From Lepidonotus clava (Eukaryota > Annelida > Polychaeta > Phyllodocida > Polynoidae), in contig OW387136.1 of assembly GCA_936440205.1 (NCBI GenBank), positions 50,924,232 to 50,988,231 on the forward strand: 64,000 bases of DNA, read 5' to 3'. How positions within the stretch are numbered: the first letter of the stretch is position 1; the number at the start of each line of letters is the position of its first letter. The notes below the pieces were generated by a model. It had not been told where the DNA came from. It worked only from the letters and a program-made list of their open reading frames with translations, and searched no databases. Made by a program: the position numbers and the translations under genes. Shown here piece by piece: positions 58,701-64,000 of this stretch.

Positions 58701-61700
58701 CTATTTCTGCATAGAGCAGATTTTGCTGGTTCCCAGTGTTTCTCCTTATTTATTACATTGGCATGTATGGTTTGATATACCAGCATTTTGATCTCGAAAT
58801 AGCGTATTGGCCCTGGCGTATTCATCGTATTCAATCATGGCTAAAACTAAATAGATTGGGCTTAGGTAAAGATTGGAAGCAATGCTGTTTTAATAAAGTA
58901 GTGTAACTAAGGCACACACAAAATGTGTTCAGGTAACCCGCCCTACCCTAGTATTTTGGCCCTACCCTACAGTACGCTAGTTTTTTTTGACGATTTTTTT
59001 CCTTTGAAAATATCCCAAATAAATAAAAAATGATTTATAACTAAGGGCAGAAAAAGGCTCGTATATTATCAAGAAGTGTATTTTATTTGCTAAAAAATTA
59101 TGTGGAGGGGGTCCCGAGTAGTTTTCAAGATTGCCCGAGTCTATTTGTGTCAGTTAAAACAAAAAATGTAACCAACAAAAACGAAAAATAAATAAATCGA
59201 CCTGCCTACCCTACTTTTTTTTCCCGATACTTGTTACCTAATCACAACCATTTTCTTTTTCTTTTTTTACCTAAGAAAAGAGCTATCTAACTAAAGTGCA
59301 CTATAAATGCGGTTTTCCGTACGTGTATTTGCAGGACGGAAGCCATAGGTCAATGTGGAGAAATAGAAAGAAGGAACTACATTCCAGGATTGAGTATTTA
59401 TAGTCCACGCTTGATGAACACATTAGCATCTTTACGAAAATTGGGTTCACAGTTCTACCACAGTGTGGTTGTCAAGGACTTAGGTATTGGCATGGCTTAA
59501 GCACAAGGAGAAAAATAGTTAACACTGATTAAAAAAGGGATGGGTAAAAATTGGGGTCGGAATTTCAAGGTTACTCGTGGAAGTGCCAGCAGGTAAGGAT
59601 TCTCGACATGAACTTCCTACATCAACCCTTGCACACTAAATCTGTTCTTTAATTCTGTAAACTGCAGTATAATAAACATCCCGGGTGCATGCTTTTAGAC
59701 AGGCATGCACCCGGCGTGTCCACAGAATAAATCCTTAATTTCGAACACTGTAAAGACATAAAAAAACAAAAACAAAAAATTAAATCGACCTGCCTACCCT
59801 ATTTTTTCGACCGATCTTACCTGAATACAACATTTTTGGGGGCTTATATATAATCGTCACTGATTCGTGGAAATAGAATATACTGATCAGGAGGAAAGAT
59901 CAGGAGTACTCGGGTAACCTTCAGATGATTATTCTCTTTAATTTGGGTACTGCCTGGTACTTAATGCGAACAGGCTATGTCTTATTGAACATCAATAATC
60001 TGGTACCTTAGTAATTCTCCCCATCACAGATAGCTGATTTCCAGTATTTAACCTGCAGACCAGCCGATATCAAGGTGCATGCCGGGAAATACGTCAACAA
60101 GTTATTAGGTTTGAATAAACTGCATAGGTATTTTCAATAATCATGGTATAATTTCCTAATTCTCCCTGCCATGGATAGCTGATTTTCTGTAATTTAGGCA
60201 CCTGCCGGTTAATTTTGACTGATTTTGTAGACAAAGACTCTAGGAAAACTATAGACAATTTATAAATATTTGAAAAATTGTATACTAGTACATATGAATA
60301 CACAATGGAAAAATAATCACTGTTAGGGTTCTGTCATATTGAAGCAAAAGTTATACCATGATTTTTGAAAATTCCTACCCTTAAGCCTTGCGAGTTGTCT
60401 AGATATTTCCCAGCATGCGCCCTGATTTGGGCTAGTCTGCAGGTAAAGCGTTTTTGTCAACAAAATCAGTTGTTATTCACACTATCATGTGTGGCTTTCC
60501 CTACATATTATGATTCCTATTTGTGGTTTTCCATGGGGGTCTGCTATCAATGACCAACAGGGACATAATGTTCCTCAGACTTGAGTTTACGGTATCTATA
60601 GATGAGTAAGAAAACCAGATCTTAGTAATATGTACCTTAATTAGGTCTATACCAAATTTTTAAAGCCTAAAAAGATAGGGGTCACCGATGTAATTTAACC
60701 ACTGGAGGCTGATAAAGCCTTCATAAGTGATTATTTCTGTATAATCCTTTATAAATCTATCTTATCTATTTCCGTAAATTTGCCGTTGAAAAAGCTAATA
60801 TTTATTGATTTTGTTTCATAACCAACCCCTTCTCATGTTCAAAGACAAATTTCTTATTTTTGAGGCATTTTATTTTTGTCACTAGGGGGCACATGTGTGC
60901 CTGATTCATTTAACATTAAATACGTATTCAATTATCATCCAAATTTTCTGATTTTCTTCAATTTTCATTTCAATTCAACTGAAATCAGTTTATTATGTGA
61001 AATTTTAAGAGTTAAGGATATATATATATAGTATTTTCATGTCGGAAATACCCTCTTTACAATCAGAAAACTTAATGGTATGTCAGTAAAAAGAAATAGA
61101 CTAGTGTGGATCTAACCAAATGAAGGGAAATTATCTATGTTTTCTTAGGGAAATAAAAAATTTAAATTATCTGTTCCATCGGCTGTTTCATAGGTTCCTA
61201 TATTTCTGATATTTTGGAAGGAGTAAAATATCATTTCTGTATTGCACAATAACTATTGGTATGTAGAGACAATACATGTAATGATAAATATCATAGGTCT
61301 AGACCCCTAAAATCGACAGGGCGACATGGGCATTTCTTAAATTCGACGCGGCGACATGTCCGTTTTTTAAATTCGGCAGGTGACATGGAAATTAAGTGAC
61401 AAATGACATGGTCCTTTCTATTCAACATGGGACAGGAGCTTTAAAAAGATAGTGACTTGTGACATGGCTATTTCTTAAGTTTGACATGTGACATGGGTCT
61501 AAAGTGAGTTATAACGACAGGTGACATGGTCATTTTTTAGATTTGACACGCGACATGCCCCCCCCCCCCCCCCTATCTACCTACCCCCCATATTGGCACA
61601 CCCCAGAGAGATGCCTTTTGAGTTTATCCCCCAACTTTTGATTCAATCAAGCCATATAATGATATATTATATAGATCTAGCTGGATCTAGTGGTTTGTGC

Positions 61701-62362
61701 CCTTCGACCCTGCTACGATAGCCATTTTAAATAATTTCTTACCTCCATATATATATCAGTATATGGCCCATTTGTTTTATGGCATATTTGTGGAATTTAG
61801 TTATGTAAAAGAGTTAATTAGTTATGTAAAAGAGTTAATTAGCTCCCGGGAGTTAGATCTAGATCTAGCTAGAGCTCAAATATCTAGATCTAGATCTAGG
61901 TATAGCCTCACTAGGGGATAGGTAGATCTACATATGAGATATGACCAGATAAAGTTGTCTTAAATTAAGTTAATTAAATTGAAGTTAAATCCACCAAATT
62001 ACGGTGCAGTCAGAAACGTCATGCGCTGTGCTTTGACCACCCTACCCAGAGGATTGTCTTTGAGGTTCCCTTCTTTTTTTACCGAAAAAAAAGCAGTAGG
62101 CCATTGGCCGTATATTCTTCTGGATAAATGTAATATTTCAAATAAATGTTCCTTACCTCCACTTGTTGATGCCGGCCTGGGAGGCTGCGGCGAACCATGG
62201 GTCTAACACATAGACACACCTGAAGGAGTGGGCGCCCCTCAGGGCCTGGACGAGGGCCGGGTTGTCGTGAAGTCTCAGCCCCTTGTTACGGAACCAGTGA
62301 ATTACGTTCTTCTTCCGCGATTGGTGCCCTTTAGAAGACACCGACTTGCTTTTGGTCAACAT
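43443..62362 (-). CDS. CRY: Vertebrate-like (type II) cryptochrome, 11 exons
   Basis: Exons (gene order) 62362-62157, 50316-50208, 49473-49331, 48626-48442, 48238-48150, 47612-47472, 47226-47056, 46801-46661, 45747-45596, 44999-44809 and 43702-43443 total 1788 nt, giving 595 residues plus stop, with every splice phase in agreement. Residues ~18-190 are the photolyase-like alpha/beta domain ([35 protein letters not shown]). Residues ~240-508 are the FAD-binding domain ([45 protein letters not shown]). [17 protein letters not shown] separates it from (6-4) photolyases, which carry a different sequence there. Family members are nuclear/cytoplasmic repressors of CLOCK:BMAL-type factors in the circadian loop. 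The ~87-residue tail has a basic KRPR stretch. One residue (Asn) is inserted in the WFR-x-x-LRL motif. Confidence 0.95.
44457..44583. mobile_element. Short TIR element in cryptochrome intron 10
   Basis: GGTTCAACTCTCCTGTGC at the left and GCACAGGAGAGTTGAACC at the right are perfect inverted repeats. Confidence 0.8.
44809..44999 (-). CDS. CRY: Cryptochrome exon 10
   Basis: [19 protein letters not shown] then [20 protein letters not shown], ending YQKFRH-G. Acceptor tttccag, donor G|gtatgt (phase 1). End of the FAD domain and the helix contacted by clock partners in the family. Confidence 0.95.
45000..45595. other. Cryptochrome intron 9, no other gene seen
   Basis: A 176-residue minus-strand frame starting in this intron runs into exon 10 in the wrong frame and is fortuitous. 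Confidence 0.6.
45596..45747 (-). CDS. CRY: Cryptochrome exon 9
   Basis: [20 protein letters not shown], then [20 protein letters not shown] and DPEGNYIR. Contains the CRY-diagnostic [17 protein letters not shown]. Donor AG|gtgagt (phase 2). Confidence 0.96.
45990..46009 (-). repeat. Intronic echo of the exon 9 start
   Basis: On the gene strand, acceptor-like cgacag plus GTGTTCGATGAGTTGTT is identical to the start of exon 9, 260 bp upstream of it. A T-rich run follows, so it is not a full exon copy. Confidence 0.7.
46348..46626. mobile_element. TIR element in cryptochrome intron 8
   Basis: CAGGGTACCAACTG and GGTTGGTACCCTG are inverted. The interior repeats TTCCCTGTGTTT and AAATTCCC; a related sequence is at 53220-53360. 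Confidence 0.65.
46661..46801 (-). CDS. CRY: Cryptochrome exon 8
   Basis: [20 protein letters not shown], then [19 protein letters not shown]. Central FAD-binding segment with the conserved HHLARH. Phase 0 both ends. Confidence 0.96.
47056..47226 (-). CDS. CRY: Cryptochrome exon 7
   Basis: [53 protein letters not shown]. Acceptor gtttcag, donor GAG|gtatgt. Confidence 0.96.
47472..47612 (-). CDS. CRY: Cryptochrome exon 6
   Basis: [20 protein letters not shown], then [19 protein letters not shown] and RLTDLYKK. The [13 protein letters not shown] stretch contacts FAD phosphates in the family. Confidence 0.96.
48150..48238 (-). CDS. CRY: Cryptochrome exon 5
   Basis: [20 protein letters not shown] then [10 protein letters not shown]. 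Acceptor atattccag, donor AAG|gtagga. W-x-GGE-x-EAL is a family hallmark. Confidence 0.95.
48442..48626 (-). CDS. CRY: Cryptochrome exon 4
   Basis: [20 protein letters not shown], then the acidic linker [16 protein letters not shown] and [13 protein letters not shown]. Links the alpha/beta and FAD domains. Confidence 0.94.
48627..49330. other. Cryptochrome intron 3, no gene seen
   Basis: A+T-rich; nothing recognised. Confidence 0.5.
49331..49473 (-). CDS. CRY: Cryptochrome exon 3
   Basis: [48 protein letters not shown]. Donor GACAA|gtaagt (phase 2). Confidence 0.95.
49729..50023. mobile_element. TIR element in cryptochrome intron 2
   Basis: GGCCCCGACGGCTCGTAA at the left and TTACGAGCCGTCGGGCCC at the right are inverted. 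Short TAATCATAATTAG-like palindromes recur inside. About 295 bp. Confidence 0.8.
50208..50316 (-). CDS. CRY: Cryptochrome exon 2
   Basis: [20 protein letters not shown], then [16 protein letters not shown]. Acceptor gttgcag, donor AGA|gtaagt. Joins exon 1 ...NKW-R in frame. Confidence 0.95.
50801..53081 (+). mobile_element. 5'-truncated non-LTR retrotransposon (LINE), antisense in cryptochrome intron 1
   Basis: Reverse transcriptase coding sequence (50803-52515), about 600 bp of 3' noncoding sequence, and a (ATTGTC)n tail at 53052-53081, a microsatellite-type 3' end common in CR1/L2-like LINEs. The 5' part (ORF1 and endonuclease) is absent. Clade unresolved; target-site duplications were not identified. 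Confidence 0.88.
50803..52515 (+). CDS. LINE reverse transcriptase, C-terminal part of ORF2
   Basis: The frame opens at [15 protein letters not shown], just after an in-frame stop; the first Met is at 50833 (560 residues from there). Motifs, numbered from that Met: [14 protein letters not shown] (~33), [13 protein letters not shown] with the first catalytic Asp (~61), [14 protein letters not shown] (~120), [11 protein letters not shown] with the catalytic YADD (~168), YLGI (~237). A C-terminal Cys/His cluster starts at ~489 ([19 protein letters not shown]). The stretch is uninterrupted, suggesting a fairly young insertion. Without the endonuclease it cannot transpose by itself. It lies on the strand opposite to the cryptochrome gene. 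Confidence 0.92.
   Translation, partial: NYRGITLLSCMGKLFTALINQRLSSFLETNHLLGEEQAGFRSGYSTVDHSLTLHFIIEMLLSRKQRLYCAFVDYQKAFDSVDRTHLWSKVLACGISGRVFKVITNTYSDAKSCIQHKGELSTMFECNKGVRQGENLSPLLFSIFLNDLESFLSSSCKGVKVEHQIDLHEYINLFTLLYADDTILLADSEGDLQTSLDNLYLYCQNWELTVNPTKTKVVIFSKGKVRKVPEWKFGPDTIETEYEYTYLGINFNYNGSFGKAMSKQVSQAKRALYSLISKFRKLSLPYDIQCHLIDSCILPILLYGSEVWGFSNTKQIKVFHSQTCKLILHLHKSTANCMALGELGRFNMDHYVKQRMLNFWANLVNGKQNKISFRMYKILKNMHDLGIYRAKWLSCIHGHLNRTGMGYLWDLDQFSPAWFKCRLNQICKDTSTQSWLSTVSENGLCNNYKKFKTTMTIEPYLTALDKKHALTLCKYRTGNHRLPISTGRHKGINREARLCMLCQNKSVGDEHHYLFDCSYFQNERSNLIDKRYLQGQIELRMTRLFGTSDVNDLTRLSIFVHKVMETCKSL
53082..53559. other. Cryptochrome intron 1, no gene seen
   Basis: Contains a fragment related to 46348-46626 around 53255-53310 (TTTCCCTG, AAATTCCATGG). 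Confidence 0.45.
53560..53810 (-). mobile_element. SINE-like element, reverse copy with a tandem part
   Basis: TTGCTTTACGCCCTAATTAACTGC and CACCCCAATTAACTGC are a short tandem pair (GGGTCATATCAAG in each). The right part is the reverse complement of 37265-37330 (GAGACCATACCCCTACACTT). Confidence 0.55.
54270..54275. promoter_or_regulatory. Intronic canonical E-box CACGTG
   Basis: CACTACACGTGAAGG at the left edge of the G+C-rich patch, in cryptochrome intron 1. Single motif match. Confidence 0.3.
54507..54674. mobile_element. MITE-like element, family E
   Basis: AGGGGCCTTCCATTTAGTACG to ACTTTATGGAAGGCCCCT, with GTACGCAAA-TTT repeats and C-runs inside. Confidence 0.75.
55696..55891. mobile_element. 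MITE-like element with CAGGCCCGTAG ends
   Basis: CAGGCCCGTAGACAGC to GGCTATGGGCCTG, with G-run and C-run arms. Sister of 19214. Confidence 0.7.
56604..56950. mobile_element. TIR element, family F
   Basis: AATTTTTGTTGTGTTCAGGT and ACCTGAACACAACAATTTTT are inverted, and inside ATAGGGTAGGTAGG occurs at both ends. Relatives at 58918 and 59762. Confidence 0.85.
56951..58280. other. Cryptochrome intron 1, no gene seen
   Basis: Two related phrases (TTTATACATTCTA-CTGTTCTC-TGGGACAGTC) at 57510 and 57658 indicate a local duplication of about 150 bp. Nothing else recognised. Confidence 0.5.
58281..58512. mobile_element. MITE-like element, family B
   Basis: AAGCCCCATACCCACTAAGCG to AAATCGTCTAGTGGGTATGG, with GTCGGCCGAC inside. 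Confidence 0.8.
58918..59240. mobile_element. TIR element, family F (diverged)
   Basis: AAATGTGTTCAGGTAACCCG at the left, and CTGCCTACCCTACTTTTTTT with TTGTTACCTAA at the right. Confidence 0.6.
59681..59714. repeat. Perfect short hairpin
   Basis: CCGGGTGCATGC, a 10-base spacer, then GCATGCACCCGG: 12-bp perfect arms. Confidence 0.9.
59762..59845. mobile_element. Family F right-end fragment
   Basis: TCGACCTGCCTACCCTATTTT ends at TTACCTGAATACAACATTTT. Confidence 0.55.
60010..60450. mobile_element. Family G elements (nested or partial)
   Basis: Two left-type ends (AATTCTCCCCATCACAGATAG at 60012 and AATTCTCCCTGCCATGGATAG at about 60158) and GCATGC-containing right-type phrases at 60077 and 60410. 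Confidence 0.5.
60451..61299. other. Cryptochrome intron 1, no gene seen
   Basis: A+T-rich, no supported feature. Confidence 0.5.
61300..61560 (+). repeat. CGACATG-type repeat array
   Basis: Units of GACATGG-(n)-TTCTTAAATTCGAC recur about eight times; complementary in sense to 34180-34410. A C-run ends the array at about 61558-61573. Confidence 0.7.
61790..61905. repeat. Short tandem duplication and AGATCT palindromes
   Basis: TAGTTATGTAAAAGAGTTAAT is present twice in direct succession, followed by several TCTAGATCTAG palindromes. Confidence 0.85.
62157..62362 (-). CDS. CRY: Cryptochrome exon 1 (start codon)
   Basis: [20 protein letters not shown], then [40 protein letters not shown]. Start taken at the only Met ahead of the IHWFR motif in this exon; no upstream Met in the same frame was noticed close by. 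Donor AG|gtaagg (phase 2). The basic leader of ~17 residues is longer than in vertebrate CRYs. Confidence 0.93.
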
Positions 62363-62465
62363 TTCTCGTGTTTTAAACCATCGGTGAAGGAATAATATAC
62401 GTTGTGTAGTGTGTAGAGACTGTTGGGTTGTGAGTGTTGTCGTCGACTCGGACCACGCCGTATGT

Positions 62466-62471
62466 AACGTG
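62466..62471. promoter_or_regulatory. Noncanonical E-box-like site AACGTG (CACGTT)
   Basis: 104 bp upstream of the cryptochrome ATG, within TATGTAACGTGAC, which also comes close to a PAR-bZIP D-box (TTAYGTAA, one mismatch). Confidence 0.35.
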
Positions 62472-62525
62472 ACTCAGGGCCGCCGGGGTCAAGGCCACGG
62501 GGTCAATGTCACCCGGGGGGCCCCT

Positions 62526-62531
62526 CACGTG
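62526..62531. promoter_or_regulatory. Canonical E-box CACGTG upstream of cryptochrome
   Basis: CCCCTCACGTGTTAGG, 164 bp upstream of the start codon in a G+C-rich proximal region. Cryptochrome and period genes are classical targets of CLOCK:BMAL/CYCLE through CACGTG. Confidence 0.5.
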
Positions 62532-62724
62532 TTAGGGGGCGCAACGGTAATTTATTTTTCACCGCCATTCTAACGCTCTTTTCACATAAATCGCCACTAA
62601 ATTCCATGTTGAGTATGCATTTACAACTGTGAAAAATAGATTGGGTGATGTGTAAGGGGTGGTTGTCGTTTTAGGTGGGATTTTGGTTTTTCTCCCTGCG
62701 CCCCCTTGAGGCCTCCGTGGGAGG

Positions 62725-62761
62725 CTCTGACATTGGGATCACGTTGGAGTCAATGTCAGAG
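62725..62761. promoter_or_regulatory. Perfect inverted repeat with CACGTT at its centre
   Basis: CTCTGACATTG and CAATGTCAGAG (11-bp arms) flank GGATCACGTTGGAGT, about 365 bp upstream of the cryptochrome ATG. Confidence 0.35.
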
Positions 62762-63008
62762 GTACTGAAGGGGGCGCCCGGCTGGTATGAGGAGAGCATA
62801 CCAACGTGCTGGGCCGGGGGTGGGGGCACTCAGTATGCTGGGCCACATAGGCCTAAATCCACATAGTCTATACCTAATATAAGGCCATATTAGGGTGGCT
62901 CTGCTCAGTGCTGGGTTTTAGGGCCAGAGTACACAGTGCTAATATAGGCCTACTAGTCTATGCTATAGTGTGCGTGGTCTAGTTTTAATAGGGAAAGATA
63001 AAGTTTAG

Positions 63009-63259
63009 CAGTGGCGGATCCAGTGGGGGTGCCGGTGGGGGGGTGGGTACATGGGCCTACATGGGGCAATTGCCCCCCTAGACTGAGTGGATTATTTCTA
63101 TCAAATAATCTACGTTTGTTGATTCATACAAATCTGACTTTATTTATTTTCATTTTTTATAAGGGGGGGGCTTCCCCCCTACCCCCCCCCTACCCCCCCC
63201 CTACCCCACCCCCCCCCCCAGATTGCCCCTCTAAGATGACCAGCTCTGGATCCACCCTT
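63009..63259. mobile_element. MITE-like element, family D
   Basis: CAGTGGCGGATCCAGTGGGG to CTCTGGATCCACCCTTG, with a block of C-runs near the right end. Confidence 0.7.
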
Positions 63260-63302
63260 GATTAGCATTGTGGTCTATGTGTGGAACGATTTAGGGGTAA
63301 TT

Positions 63303-63649
63303 TGGGTATTTTCCCCAGTCCGGCCACTCAGATATGAAAAGTAGGACATCATCGTTCTTCAGAATAGAAAATACCCCCTTTTCACTGACTTTTAATATTC
63401 AAAAAATGACCCTTTTTTTGCAAAACGCTGACTTTTTGTGACCATAAATTACCCTTTATTCTTGAAATTACAAACTATGAAGGAAAAAAACACCCTTTTT
63501 TCCATATCACTGACATTTGGGTGAAAAGGTACCCTTTTTTCTAAAAACAAGGACATGCAAACTTTCTAAAAATAGACCCTTTCTTCGCGTTTTTTAGAAC
63601 TATGATGCGTATCCTTTCACACAAGGAGTGGACGGACTGGGGTATTTTC
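63303..63649. mobile_element. TIR element of about 345 bp
   Basis: ATTTTCCCCAGTCCGGCCACT and AGTGGACGGACTGGGGTATTT are inverted; the A+T-rich interior has ACCCTTTTTT and AAATAGACCC-type phrases. Confidence 0.75.
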
Positions 63650-64000
63650 GCGCACCCAATGCGCGAAATTAGACTTGTAGAAGAATCACTTGCTATTTTT
63701 ACAAGGAATTTTAATGAATGGATCATGTAAAGAGAAAATCGAAGTGCATGAAATTATAGTATCTATTAAACGTGGTTCAAGGGTATAGAATACAGATATT
63801 GTTTTAGATTATCGTAGTTCTTATTTGTAATGAACACAGACAATGCCAAAAGATAACCAAACCAGCTATTTGCATGCATCTGCATGAAATTGGAACATGT
63901 GTTAAGTCTAATTTCATGCAGCTGTTGTAATTTCACGCACTATACATTTCAATAGCAAAAATAGATGAAAATTAGGAAATGCATCACAAATTAAGAAATG

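Noticed and set aside
62157-62362. A DNA photolyase instead of a cryptochrome
   Set aside because: The FAD domain has [17 protein letters not shown], the vertebrate-like cryptochrome form, not the form seen in (6-4) photolyases.

Overview
The window is animal nuclear DNA: A+T-rich, with long introns bounded by GT-AG sites and dense short repeats. Its two protein genes have bilaterian families (a Cys-loop anion-channel-type receptor and a vertebrate-like/type II cryptochrome). The dispersed repeats (TIR elements carrying G-runs, tRNA-derived SINE-like pieces, a YADD non-LTR element) resemble those of marine invertebrates. A non-vertebrate deuterostome or a lophotrochozoan is likely, but the sequence does not settle the phylum. 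No prokaryotic or viral gene content was seen.

Layout. Positions 1-5700 are noncoding: short elements and a large palindromic minisatellite at 3064-4201. Positions 6124-31289 (+) hold seven exons of a pentameric ligand-gated channel subunit, from the beta1 strand to the stop codon; the N-terminal exon(s) were not found. Its introns carry most copies of a MITE-like family with CCCAGCCAAG/CTTGGCTGGG ends. Positions 31290-43442 are intergenic. Positions 43443-62362 (-) hold a complete-looking cryptochrome of 11 exons; the joined exons total 1788 nt (595 codons plus stop) and all splice phases agree. The two genes converge tail to tail. Cryptochrome intron 1 (about 11.8 kb) contains a 5'-truncated LINE in the opposite orientation at about 50801-53081 and a G+C-rich patch with GGGGCCCC-type repeats at 54.2-55.5 kb. 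Upstream of the cryptochrome start (62363-64000) there is a canonical E-box CACGTG and noncanonical E-box-like sites, which would fit circadian feedback control.

The most unusual structure is in the receptor gene, where several exon edges reappear in the flanking noncoding DNA. The beta1 exon start recurs three times at an exact 192-bp spacing. The M2 exon end recurs once as an 18-nt, frame-preserving, splice-flanked cassette. The last 42 nt of the M3 exon (14 codons) recur about 15 more times in the next intron, nine of them open, 42 nt long and bounded by AG and GT. The end of the last exon with its stop codon starts a tandem array of about 50-bp units, and this 3' region is present again, inverted, in the preceding intron, so the terminal exon lies between inverted arms. 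The M3-edge array could be a micro-exon bank that varies the intracellular M3-M4 loop, or a minisatellite that happened to seed on an exon edge. Transcript data would decide.
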